DNA from: an uncultured Clostridium sp. | GTDB lineage: Bacteria; Bacillota_A; Clostridia; TANB77; CAG-508 | Direction of reading: 5' to 3' | Length of the DNA: 19,087 nucleotides | NCBI GenBank assembly: GCA_947382445.1 | Contig: CANCZH010000035.1 | Span: 1-19,087, forward strand | In this document: positions 8,019 to 14,874 of the stretch, in pieces | Layout: the number at the start of each line of letters is the position of its first letter | How positions within the stretch are numbered: the first letter of the stretch is position 1 | Position numbers and translations under genes: made by a program | Notes under the pieces: generated by a model | What the model saw: the letters and a program-made list of their open reading frames with translations, nothing else | What the model was told of the DNA's origin: nothing | Database searches by the model: none

Positions 8019-10202
8019 ATGAAAGTAATCAAAAGGGATGGAAAAAGTGTAGAGTTCGATGACGAAAAAATAAGAATAGCAATAGGAAAAGCAAACAATG
8101 AAGTAGGAAGAAAAGAAAAAGCTACAAAAGAAGAAATTGAAGAAATAGTGAAATATATAGGAGAGTTGAGAAAAAATAGAATTTTAGTTGAAGACATCCA
8201 AGACATAATTGAAGAAAAACTAATGGAATTTGGAAAATATAATTTAGCAAGAAAATATATTACATATAGATACACTAGAGCTCTAATTAGAAAATCAAAT
8301 ACAACAGACCAATCAATAAAAGAATTAATAGATGGAGAAAGCGAATACTGGAATACAGAAAACGCTAACAAAAATGCTAGAGTAGTTACAACACAAAGAG
8401 ATTATTTGGCAGGAATTACAAGTACAGATATAACAAGAAGGTTCCTATTACCAGAAGATGTAGTACAAGCACATGATGATGGAATAATACACTTTCATGA
8501 TGCAGATTATTTTGCACAAAATGCATTACATAATTGTGAACTAATTAATCTAGAAGATATGTTACAAAATGGAACAATAATTAATGATGTTATGATAGAA
8601 AAACCACATAGGTTTATAACAGCAGCAACAATTGCAACACAAATTATATTAGCAGTAACATCATCAAGCTATGGAGGAGCAACAGTTTCACTAAGCCATT
8701 TAGCACCATTTGTAAAATATAGTTATGAAAGATATTACAAAAAATATAAAGAAAGAAACTTAACTGATGAACAAAGCAAAAAATTTGCAATGGAAGATAC
8801 AAGAAAAGAAGTTGCAGATGGAGTTCAAACATTCAACTATCAAGTAAACAGTATGACAAATACTAATGGACAAGCACCATTTTTAAGTGTTTGTATGTAC
8901 TTAGGTGAAACAGATGAATATAAAGATGAACTTGCAATGATTATAGAAGAATTCTTAAATCAAAGAATATTAGGATTTAAAAATAAAAAGGGAATTTATA
9001 TAACACCAGCATTTCCAAAATTACTTTATGTATTAGAAGAAGATAATATAAATAAGGAATCAAAATATTGGTACTTAACAGAATTAGCAGCAAAATGTAC
9101 AGCAAAAAGAATGGTACCTGATTACATCAGTGAAAAAATGATGAAACAATTAAAAATAAATCAATATGGAGATGGAGATGCATATCCATGTATGGGATGT
9201 AGATCATTCTTAACACCAGATAGGGTAAAAGGAAACATAGCAAATGCTAAAAACTATGTAGAAGGAAAAGGAAAATACTATGGTAGATTTAACCAGGGTG
9301 TTGTAACAATAAACCTTCCAGACGTTGCGTTATCTTCTGGTGGAGATATGGATAAATTCTGGAAAATTTATGAAGAAAGACTAGAGCTTTGCCATAGAGC
9401 ATTACAAATAAGACACGAAAGATTAGCACAAGCAATAAGTGATGTAGCACCGATTGTTTGGCAACATGGAGCGTTAGCTAGATTACCACAAGGAGCATCA
9501 ATCCATGATTTATTACATGGAGGATATTCAACAATATCATTAGGATATGCAGGGCTATATGAATGTGTTAAATACATGACAGGAAAAAGCCATACAGACA
9601 ATGGTGAAGGAGAAGAATTCGGACTAGAAGTAATGCAAAAACTAAATGATAAATGTGCAGAATGGAAAGAAGCAGAAGATATAGATTATAGTGTATATGG
9701 AACACCAATAGAGTCAACAACATATAAATTTGCAAAATGCTTACAAAAAAGATTTGGAAAAATAGAAGGAATAACAGACAGAAACTACATAACAAACTCA
9801 TACCATGTACCAGTATTTGAAGAAATAGATGCATTTACAAAACTAAAATTAGAAAGCAAATTCCAAAGATTAAGCCCAGGAGGAGCTATATCATATGTAG
9901 AAACTCCAAACTTACAAGATAACATAGATGCAGTTATTGAATTAATAAAATTTATATATGACAACATTATGTATGCAGAATTAAATACAAAATCAGATTA
10001 TTGCCAAGAATGTGGATACACAGGAGAAATATTAATTGACGATAATTTAGAATGGTATTGCCCAAATTGTGGAAACAGAGACCATGACAAATTAAATGTA
10101 GCTAGAAGAACATGTGGATACATAGGAAGCAATTTCTGGAACAAAGGAAGAACAGAAGAAATAAAAGAAAGAGTATTACACATAGATAATAAAGATGCAT
10201 AA
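8019..10202 (+). CDS. nrdD: Anaerobic (class III) ribonucleoside-triphosphate reductase NrdD
   Basis: NrdD reduces ribonucleoside triphosphates to deoxy forms using an oxygen-sensitive glycyl radical installed by NrdG (next gene). An N-terminal ATP-cone allosteric domain (residues 1-about 90, VIKRDGKSVEFDDEKI) is followed by the ten-stranded barrel with HNCELINL (C173) and PCMGCRS (C391, C394). The C-terminal zinc site uses C662/C665 and C681/C684. The radical motif RRTCGYIG places the radical glycine at about G700. Length is 727 residues, typical for an ATP-cone NrdD. I chose the ATG at 8019 because GGGAGG (8008-8013) precedes it, the ATP-cone begins there, and the earlier ATG overlaps the promoter. 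nrdG follows after 39 bases, so the two form an operon. Confidence 0.96.
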   Translation: MKVIKRDGKSVEFDDEKIRIAIGKANNEVGRKEKATKEEIEEIVKYIGELRKNRILVEDIQDIIEEKLMEFGKYNLARKYITYRYTRALIRKSNTTDQSIKELIDGESEYWNTENANKNARVVTTQRDYLAGITSTDITRRFLLPEDVVQAHDDGIIHFHDADYFAQNALHNCELINLEDMLQNGTIINDVMIEKPHRFITAATIATQIILAVTSSSYGGATVSLSHLAPFVKYSYERYYKKYKERNLTDEQSKKFAMEDTRKEVADGVQTFNYQVNSMTNTNGQAPFLSVCMYLGETDEYKDELAMIIEEFLNQRILGFKNKKGIYITPAFPKLLYVLEEDNINKESKYWYLTELAAKCTAKRMVPDYISEKMMKQLKINQYGDGDAYPCMGCRSFLTPDRVKGNIANAKNYVEGKGKYYGRFNQGVVTINLPDVALSSGGDMDKFWKIYEERLELCHRALQIRHERLAQAISDVAPIVWQHGALARLPQGASIHDLLHGGYSTISLGYAGLYECVKYMTGKSHTDNGEGEEFGLEVMQKLNDKCAEWKEAEDIDYSVYGTPIESTTYKFAKCLQKRFGKIEGITDRNYITNSYHVPVFEEIDAFTKLKLESKFQRLSPGGAISYVETPNLQDNIDAVIELIKFIYDNIMYAELNTKSDYCQECGYTGEILIDDNLEWYCPNCGNRDHDKLNVARRTCGYIGSNFWNKGRTEEIKERVLHIDNKDA

Positions 10203-10241
10203 AATAAAAAAGGCAACAAAGATTGAGAGGTTGATGAAATT

Positions 10242-10736
10242 ATGAAATACAATAAAATTAGAAAAATGGATATTGCAGATGGACCAGGAGTTAGAGTTTC
10301 AATATTTATGCAAGGATGTGCATTTAATTGCAAAAATTGTTTTAATCCAGAAACCCACGACTTCGAAAAAGGAGAAGAATTTACAGATGAAACAATAGAA
10401 AAAGTATTAAATCTTTGTGATAAAGAACATATAGCAGGGCTTTCAATTTTAGGTGGAGAGCCAATGCATCCAAAAAATATAGAAGGAACAACAAAACTTG
10501 CAAAAGAATTCAAAAAAAGATTCCCAGATAAAACAATATGGGCATGGACAGGATTCAACTTTGAAAAAAATCTAAAACATAAAGAAGTAATGAAATATAT
10601 TGATGTACTTGTAGATGGTCAATATCAAGAAGAAAAGAGAAATCCAAATATTCATTGGAGAGGTTCAGAAAATCAAAGAGTTATAAATGTACCAGCATCA
10701 CTAAAAGTACACAAAGTAGTAAGTTTAGAAGCTTAG
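10242..10736 (+). CDS. nrdG: Anaerobic ribonucleotide reductase activating enzyme NrdG (radical SAM)
   Basis: NrdG cleaves S-adenosylmethionine with a 4Fe-4S cluster and creates the glycyl radical on NrdD. The N-terminus has DGPGVRVSIFMQGC and the cluster motif C26-x3-C30-x2-C33. The SAM-binding GGEP motif is at about residues 67-70, and WTGFNFE follows. At 164 residues it is full length for the family. GAGAGG (10225-10230) precedes the ATG at 10242 with a rather long gap of 11 bases. It is the last gene of the nrdDG unit and is followed by a terminator. Confidence 0.95.
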   Translation: MKYNKIRKMDIADGPGVRVSIFMQGCAFNCKNCFNPETHDFEKGEEFTDETIEKVLNLCDKEHIAGLSILGGEPMHPKNIEGTTKLAKEFKKRFPDKTIWAWTGFNFEKNLKHKEVMKYIDVLVDGQYQEEKRNPNIHWRGSENQRVINVPASLKVHKVVSLEA

Positions 10737-10744
10737 TTTATTAT

Positions 10745-10809
10745 AAAATAAGAGATATTGTTGAAGTGAACTCTATTTAGTTCACTTCATTTATGTCTCT
10801 TATTTTTAT
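10745..10809 (+). terminator. Nested terminator after nrdDG
   Basis: An outer stem AAAATAAGAGA / TCTCTTATTTT (10745-10755 with 10796-10806) encloses a perfect 10-bp hairpin GAAGTGAACT/AGTTCACTTC (10763-10772 with 10779-10788). The right arm runs into TTTTTAT. It starts 9 bases after the nrdG stop. Confidence 0.85.
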
Positions 10810-10821
10810 ATGTTAGACTAT

Positions 10822-11007
10822 AAAAAAAGCCGAAATAAAATAACAAAATATTCTAAGGGTTACTTTTCAGTTTCTACATTTTCTATAATAAATTAGGATG
10901 AGCCTCTCCACATACAAGCTCTGTGCACCCTCATCCTAATTTATTTAGAAACTGTATGAAACTTTCATTTACACTTAGAATATTTTGTTATTTTATTTCG
11001 GCTTTTT
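10822..11007. repeat. Large hairpin element with perfect 34-bp closing stem (ncRNA or MITE-like)
   Basis: The outer arms 10824-10857 and 10974-11007 are perfect reverse complements over 34 bases (from AAAAAGCCGAAATAAA inward to ATTCTAAG). Inside, 10868-10876 pairs with 10946-10954 (CAGTTTCTA/TAGAAACTG) and 10887-10902 pairs with 10930-10945 (AATAAATTAGGATGAG and its complement, 16 bp). There is a 10-base bulge on the left side and a 27-base apical loop (10903-10929) of much higher GC content, within which CACA/TGTG can pair. A small hairpin ATGAA-ACT-TTCAT fits in the 3' side of the internal loop. CTAT flanks the element on both sides (10818-10821, 11008-11011). No open frame is present. It may be a structured RNA or a non-autonomous mobile element; I cannot assign it to a known family. 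Confidence 0.75.
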
Positions 11008-11051
11008 CTATGATTTAAGATAATACATTATATAATAATAAAGTATCAAAA

Positions 11052-11079
11052 TTGAAATAAAATTGTAAAAAATTATGTA
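11052..11079 (+). promoter_or_regulatory. Weak candidate promoter ahead of dnaG
   Basis: TTGAAA (11052-11057) and TATGTA (11074-11079) are 16 bases apart, about 55 bases before the dnaG ATG. The match is imperfect. The position is right, because dnaG must start a new unit after the nrdG terminator and the hairpin element. Confidence 0.3.
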
Positions 11080-11133
11080 ACCTCGAAGGAATTATAGGAT
11101 TTATGTCGAATAATAATAAAAGAAAGGAAAAAA

Positions 11134-12111
11134 ATGATAAGATATAGTGATGAATTAATTGATGAAATTAAATCTTCTAATGATATAGTAGACACAATAT
11201 CACAATATGTAACATTAAAAAGAAGCGGAAGAAACTTTTTTGGACTATGCCCATTTCACAAAGAAAAATCACCTTCTTTTTCTGTTTCACCAGATAAACA
11301 GATATTTCACTGTTTTGGTTGTGGTGTTGGTGGAAATGTTATTCATTTTATCAGTAAAATTGAAAACTTAGAATTTAGAGATACGCTAGAATTTTTAGCT
11401 GAACGTGCTGGTATAGAATTACCAACTTCAGAAAATGAACAATTTAATCAAAGGCAAATCCTAAAAGAAAAAGTTTTTAAAATTAATGAAGAAACAGCTC
11501 TTTTTTATCATGAAAACCTATACAAGCCTACTGCAAAGCCAGCACAAGAATATGTAAAAACAAGAAAACTAAATAATAATACGCTAAAATCTTTCTTAAT
11601 AGGATACTCTGGAACATACAATGAGTTATACAATCACTTAAAACAAAAGGGATTCACAAACGAAGAAATATTAGCATCAAGCCTAGTAAATAAAAATGAC
11701 AGAGGGCAATATATAGACAGATTTAGAAATAGACTAATGATTCCAATAATGGATATAAAGGGAAAAGTTATAGCATTTGGAGGAAGAGTTTTAGACAAAT
11801 CACTACCCAAATATATAAACTCTCCAGAAAACATAGTTTATTCAAAAGGAAGAAACTTATTTGGTTTAAACATAGCTAAAAAAGGTAATCTAGATAAAAT
11901 AGTTATAGTTGAGGGATACATGGATGCGATTTCTCTATATCAAAGAGGAATAACTAATGTAGTTGCTTCACTAGGAACAGCACTAACAGAAGCACAAGGA
12001 AGATTACTTAGAAAATATGCAGGGCAAGTAATAATTAGTTACGATTCAGATGCAGCACGGACAAACTGCAACAATGAGAGGATTAGAAATTCTAAAAAAT
12101 CTAGGGTGTGA
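11134..12111 (+). CDS. dnaG: DNA primase DnaG, N-terminal part (gene frameshifted)
   Basis: DnaG makes RNA primers for replication in partnership with DnaB. This frame holds the zinc-binding domain with C39, H42, C60 and C63 (CPFHKEKSPSF...CFGCG), the core domain, and most of the TOPRIM catalytic domain with VEGYMDA (E260) and DSDAA (304-308). After DSDAA the frame runs into about 17 unrelated residues and stops at 12109-12111. The expected continuation, DSDAAGQTATMRGLEIL, is found in the next frame (see 12059-12913). One extra base, C12058, explains the break; without it the protein would be 592 residues, normal for the family. AAAGGA precedes the ATG at 11134. rpoD follows in the usual dnaG-rpoD order. 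Confidence 0.9.
   Translation: MIRYSDELIDEIKSSNDIVDTISQYVTLKRSGRNFFGLCPFHKEKSPSFSVSPDKQIFHCFGCGVGGNVIHFISKIENLEFRDTLEFLAERAGIELPTSENEQFNQRQILKEKVFKINEETALFYHENLYKPTAKPAQEYVKTRKLNNNTLKSFLIGYSGTYNELYNHLKQKGFTNEEILASSLVNKNDRGQYIDRFRNRLMIPIMDIKGKVIAFGGRVLDKSLPKYINSPENIVYSKGRNLFGLNIAKKGNLDKIVIVEGYMDAISLYQRGITNVVASLGTALTEAQGRLLRKYAGQVIISYDSDAARTNCNNERIRNSKKSRV
12058..12058 (+). other. dnaG: Single-base frameshift in dnaG
   Basis: The sequence reads GAT TCA GAT GCA GCA C GGA CAA ACT GCA ACA ATG. Dropping the C at 12058 restores D-S-D-A-A-G-Q-T-A-T-M-R-G-L-E-I-L, the conserved TOPRIM segment. The site is not in a homopolymer and no slippery heptamer or downstream stimulatory structure is evident. 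dnaG is essential, so a base-call or assembly error is the simplest explanation. Confidence 0.85.
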
Positions 12112-12913
12112 TGTACGAATATTACAAATGGAAGGTGCAAAAGACCCAGATGAATATGTTATCAAATATGGAAGTGGCAGATTTAATATATTAATAGACC
12201 AAGCAATATCTCTTATAGAATTTAAAGTAAAAGTATTAAAAGGAAAATATAACCTAGAAAATACAAATGACAAAATAAAATTCTTACAAGAAATAGCCAA
12301 ACTATTAATAAATATAGAAAGTCAAATAGAATTAGAAATACAAATTGATAATATATCAAGAGACTATGGAATTTCTAAAGAAGCAATATATGCAGAAATA
12401 AATAAAATAAAATATGTAAATAAAAAAGACGAAAAAGAAAACAAGCAAGCAGTAAAACCAATAATAAAAAAACAAGAAAAAAACATAGAGGAACTAACTA
12501 TAAAAAGAGAAAATGTTATTATTTATTTATTAGTGAATGGAAATGAATTAGAAAGAAATAAAATAAAAAGCAATATAAAAAGTGATGACCTTAAATATTC
12601 ACTAAACAAACAAATTATAGAAAAAATATATAATTATATAGAAAATGGAAAAGAAATAAATAATATACTAGATACGATAGAAGACGAGCAACTTATAGGA
12701 CATTTGAGTAGCATAATGGCAGATGATTATGAAATATCAGACATTGATAAATGTATAGAAGATGTTATAAATAGCTATAATAAAGAAAGAATTATTATGC
12801 GAAGAAATGAGATTTTATTAGAATTAGAAAATACTAGCCATACCAAAGACGATATAGTTAATTTAGAGAAAGAGCTAAGCCAAATTATTTTGCAATTAGC
12901 CAAAATGAAATAG
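12059..12913 (+). CDS. dnaG: DNA primase DnaG, C-terminal part (gene frameshifted)
   Basis: This is the continuation of the primase from the end of the TOPRIM domain (GQTATMRGLEILKNLG, then KDPDEYV, both conserved) through the C-terminal helicase-binding region, an alpha-helical, lysine/glutamate-rich stretch that would contact DnaB. A formal start codon exists at 12050 in this frame, but it lies inside the TOPRIM coding sequence and has no ribosome-binding site, so it is not a real start. The frame ends at 12911-12913, nine bases before rpoD, which implies translational linkage. If the frameshift is genuine, this half would not be translated and the catalytic domain would be broken. Confidence 0.88.
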   Translation, partial: GQTATMRGLEILKNLGCDVRILQMEGAKDPDEYVIKYGSGRFNILIDQAISLIEFKVKVLKGKYNLENTNDKIKFLQEIAKLLINIESQIELEIQIDNISRDYGISKEAIYAEINKIKYVNKKDEKENKQAVKPIIKKQEKNIEELTIKRENVIIYLLVNGNELERNKIKSNIKSDDLKYSLNKQIIEKIYNYIENGKEINNILDTIEDEQLIGHLSSIMADDYEISDIDKCIEDVINSYNKERIIMRRNEILLELENTSHTKDDIVNLEKELSQIILQLAKMK

Positions 12914-12922
12914 GAGGAAAAT

Positions 12923-14134
12923 ATGGATAGAGTCAAAAAAGAAGAGACAGAAAATGAAGATACAGCTAAAAAAGTAAAAGTAAATAAAGAAGAAACTGCA
13001 ACAAAAAAGAAATTAAAAGAAATTAAAAAAGTAGAAAATCCGCAAACAGAAGAAGAACTAGCTAATAATAAAGTATATAATATACTAAAAACAGCAAAAG
13101 AAAGTGGAAAAATAACATATGGTGAACTTGCAACACAATTAGGTGATGTTACACCAGAACAAATAGACAAGGTATTTGATGTATTTGAAGAACTAGGAGT
13201 AGATGTACTAAAAGACGAAGAAGATGACGAACCAGACATTGAAGATTTAGAAGAAGTAGAAGAAATAAAACTTGAAGAAATGAATGCAACAAGTTTAGAG
13301 GGAATTAGTGTAGATGACCCAGTAAGAATGTACTTACGTGAAATAGGAAGAATACCATTATTAACATTTGAAGAAGAATTAGAACTAGCAAAAAGAATAC
13401 TAGAAAATGATGAAGAAGCAAAACAAAAATTAGCAGAATCAAACTTAAGACTTGTTGTAAGTATAGCAAAAAAATATGTTGGAAGAGGAATGTTATTCCT
13501 AGATTTAATACAAGAAGGAAACATGGGATTAATCAAAGCAGTAGAAAAATTTGATTATACAAAAGGATTCAAATTTAGTACTTATGCAACATGGTGGATT
13601 AGACAAGCTATAACAAGAGCAATAGCAGACCAAGCAAGGACTATAAGAATACCAGTTCATATGGTTGAAACAATAAACAAACTAATACGTACATCAAGAC
13701 ATTTATTACAACAGCTAGGAAGAGAACCTACGCCAGAAGAAATAGCAAAAGAAATGGAAATACCAGTTGAAAAAGTAATGGAAATTCAAAAAATAGCACA
13801 AGACCCAGTATCATTAGAAACACCAATTGGAGAAGAAGATGATAGCCATTTAGGAGATTTTATTCCAGATGATGAATCACCAGCTCCACAAGACTCAGCA
13901 GCATATACATTACTAAAAGAACAACTAGAAGAAGTAATGGAAACATTAACTCCAAGAGAAGCAAAAGTACTAAAACTAAGATTTGGACTAGAAGATGGAA
14001 AAGCAAGAACACTTGAAGAAGTAGGTCGTGAGTTTCAAGTAACACGTGAAAGAATTAGACAAATTGAAGCAAAAGCTCTAAGAAAACTAAGACATCCAAG
14101 TAGAAGCAAAAGATTAAAAGATTATATGAGTTAA
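12923..14134 (+). CDS. rpoD: RNA polymerase primary sigma factor RpoD (SigA)
   Basis: This is the housekeeping sigma factor that recognises TTGACA/TATAAT promoters, several of which are visible in this window. A lysine/glutamate-rich N-terminus leads to a region-1.1-like helical domain (residues about 45-97) and an acidic linker (98-120). Then come region 1.2 ([16 protein letters not shown], 132-147), region 2 with [22 protein letters not shown] and [13 protein letters not shown] (174-231), region 3 (about 250-325), and region 4 with the helix-turn-helix [20 protein letters not shown] (363-382). At 403 residues it is full length. AGGAGG precedes the ATG at 12923. The order dnaG-rpoD is the classical macromolecular-synthesis arrangement of Firmicutes. 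A 46-residue gene follows after 15 bases. Confidence 0.97.
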   Translation: MDRVKKEETENEDTAKKVKVNKEETATKKKLKEIKKVENPQTEEELANNKVYNILKTAKESGKITYGELATQLGDVTPEQIDKVFDVFEELGVDVLKDEEDDEPDIEDLEEVEEIKLEEMNATSLEGISVDDPVRMYLREIGRIPLLTFEEELELAKRILENDEEAKQKLAESNLRLVVSIAKKYVGRGMLFLDLIQEGNMGLIKAVEKFDYTKGFKFSTYATWWIRQAITRAIADQARTIRIPVHMVETINKLIRTSRHLLQQLGREPTPEEIAKEMEIPVEKVMEIQKIAQDPVSLETPIGEEDDSHLGDFIPDDESPAPQDSAAYTLLKEQLEEVMETLTPREAKVLKLRFGLEDGKARTLEEVGREFQVTRERIRQIEAKALRKLRHPSRSKRLKDYMS

Positions 14135-14149
14135 TAAGGAGAAATTACA

Positions 14150-14290
14150 ATGGAAAAAAAGAATATTGAAATAATTCCAGGAGATGGTAAAATAGATATT
14201 TCACCAGCACAAGACCATATTGGAGATATAGTTGTAAGTAAGAAACCTAAAAAAGAAGAAATTGTAATTCCAAAATCCAAAAAACAATAA
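14150..14290 (+). CDS. Small protein of unknown function (46 residues) after rpoD
   Basis: The frame starts with ATG at 14150, nine bases after AAGGAG (14136-14141), and ends with TAA at 14288-14290. It encodes 46 residues, beginning MEKKNIEIIPGDGKIDISPA and ending in a lysine-rich tail (KKPKKEEIVIPKSKKQ). It has no membrane segment, cysteine or recognised domain, and net charge is basic at the C-terminus. The good ribosome-binding site, the 15-base gap to rpoD and the hairpin just downstream support a real gene in the dnaG-rpoD operon. I do not recognise the family and propose no function. Confidence 0.75.
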   Translation: MEKKNIEIIPGDGKIDISPAQDHIGDIVVSKKPKKEEIVIPKSKKQ

Positions 14291-14305
14291 ATAAAATAAA
14301 TATAA

Positions 14306-14350
14306 CAATACTAATATAGAGATATAACTAAATATCTCTAATTAGTATTG
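14306..14350 (+). terminator. Hairpin closing the dnaG-rpoD operon
   Basis: A stem of 18 base pairs with one small internal loop is formed by CAATACTAAT (14306-14315) with ATTAGTATTG (14341-14350) and AGAGATAT (14318-14325) with ATATCTCT (14332-14339). There is no T-run after it, so it may stabilise the mRNA end or terminate weakly rather than act as a classical terminator. Confidence 0.55.
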
Positions 14351-14384
14351 CTATCGAATATTAATAAAAATATAAATAGAAATA

Positions 14385-14413
14385 TTGACAAAATAGAAAA
14401 TAACAAGTATAAT
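14385..14413 (+). promoter_or_regulatory. Consensus sigma-A promoter of tRNA-Met
   Basis: A perfect TTGACA (14385-14390) and a perfect TATAAT (14408-14413) are separated by exactly 17 bases. The first base of the mature tRNA is at 14426, so the primary transcript would carry only a few extra 5' bases. Confidence 0.9.
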
Positions 14414-14425
14414 AATATCTGTTAT

Positions 14426-14502
14426 GGCGAGATAGCTCAGTTGGCTAGAGCAACTGGTTCATACCCAGTGGGTCGATGGTTCGAATCCATTTCTCGCTAC
14501 CA
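14426..14502 (+). tRNA. tRNA-Met (elongator, anticodon CAU)
   Basis: This is a 77-base cloverleaf. The acceptor stem GGCGAGA/TCTCGCT has a G1-U72 wobble, the D arm is GCTC..GAGC, and the anticodon stem ACTGG/CCAGT encloses loop TTCATAC (anticodon CAT). The T arm is GATGG/CCATT with TTCGAAT, discriminator A73, and an encoded CCA. The anticodon stem lacks the three G-C pairs of initiator tRNA. The loop TTCATAC and the GGC...GCTACCA ends fit the Bacillus-type elongator Met tRNA better than the lysidine-modified Ile tRNA, whose loop is usually CTCATAA. Confidence 0.93.
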
Positions 14503-14530
14503 AAACTTCCGAAAAATCGGAAGTTTTTTA
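14503..14530 (+). terminator. Terminator of tRNA-Met
   Basis: The 10-bp stem AAACTTCCGA (14503-14512) / TCGGAAGTTT (14517-14526) has an AAAA loop and continues into TTTT. It begins directly after the CCA end. Confidence 0.92.
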
Positions 14531-14874
14531 TTTTTGCAAAAAATCTAAGAATAGTTATATTCTATATATACTTCTAAAATTTAATTTTTTAATAATTGCT
14601 TTTTTATTTTTTCTAATTTATTTATTTCCAAAACTATATATTATCTTTCAAAATCTTTCTTCTAGAAGATTATCATTGCCAAGAATAATACCAAAAGGTG
14701 AATTTTACTATAAGAACTTTCCAAATTACTCTAAGTTTTTGTAATAAAGAATTTAAACTTAATAATAAGTTTTTATGTATATTACATATATGTTATATAG
14801 GACATTTTCATATACTTTAAAAGGATAATAACGTATATTAAAAATAGAGAAATAATAAAATCTAGGAGGAACAA
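14531..14874. other. AT-rich intergenic region upstream of the surface-protein gene
   Basis: About 340 bases with no credible open frame on either strand. A weak promoter-like pair TTGTAA (14739-14744) and ATAATA (14762-14767) is 17 bases apart, but the spacing to the gene start (more than 100 bases) leaves it doubtful. A small palindrome CTTCTAGAAG lies near 14660. Nothing else was recognised. Confidence 0.4.

Noticed and set aside
12050..12058. An independent start codon for the second half of dnaG
   Set aside because: The ATG lies inside the TOPRIM coding sequence, lacks a ribosome-binding site and gives non-conserved residues (MQH) before the homology resumes. A frameshift explains the pattern better.
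12775..13536. A 253-codon minus-strand open frame opposite dnaG/rpoD
   Set aside because: It is a low-complexity Ser/Phe/Ile-rich translation, typical of the complement of AT-rich, Glu/Lys-rich genes. The opposite strand encodes clear DnaG and RpoD. Other minus-strand frames opposite gdpP, rplI, dnaB, nrdD and ftsH were rejected for the same reason.
14426..14502. Reading the CAU tRNA as tRNA-Ile2 (the TilS substrate)
   Set aside because: The anticodon loop TTCATAC and the GGC...GCTACCA ends match elongator Met tRNA. Ile2 usually has CTCATAA and a different acceptor stem.
14348..14548. A 66-codon plus-strand open frame
   Set aside because: It runs through the tRNA-Met promoter, the tRNA itself and its terminator, and has no ribosome-binding site. 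It is an accident of the tRNA sequence.
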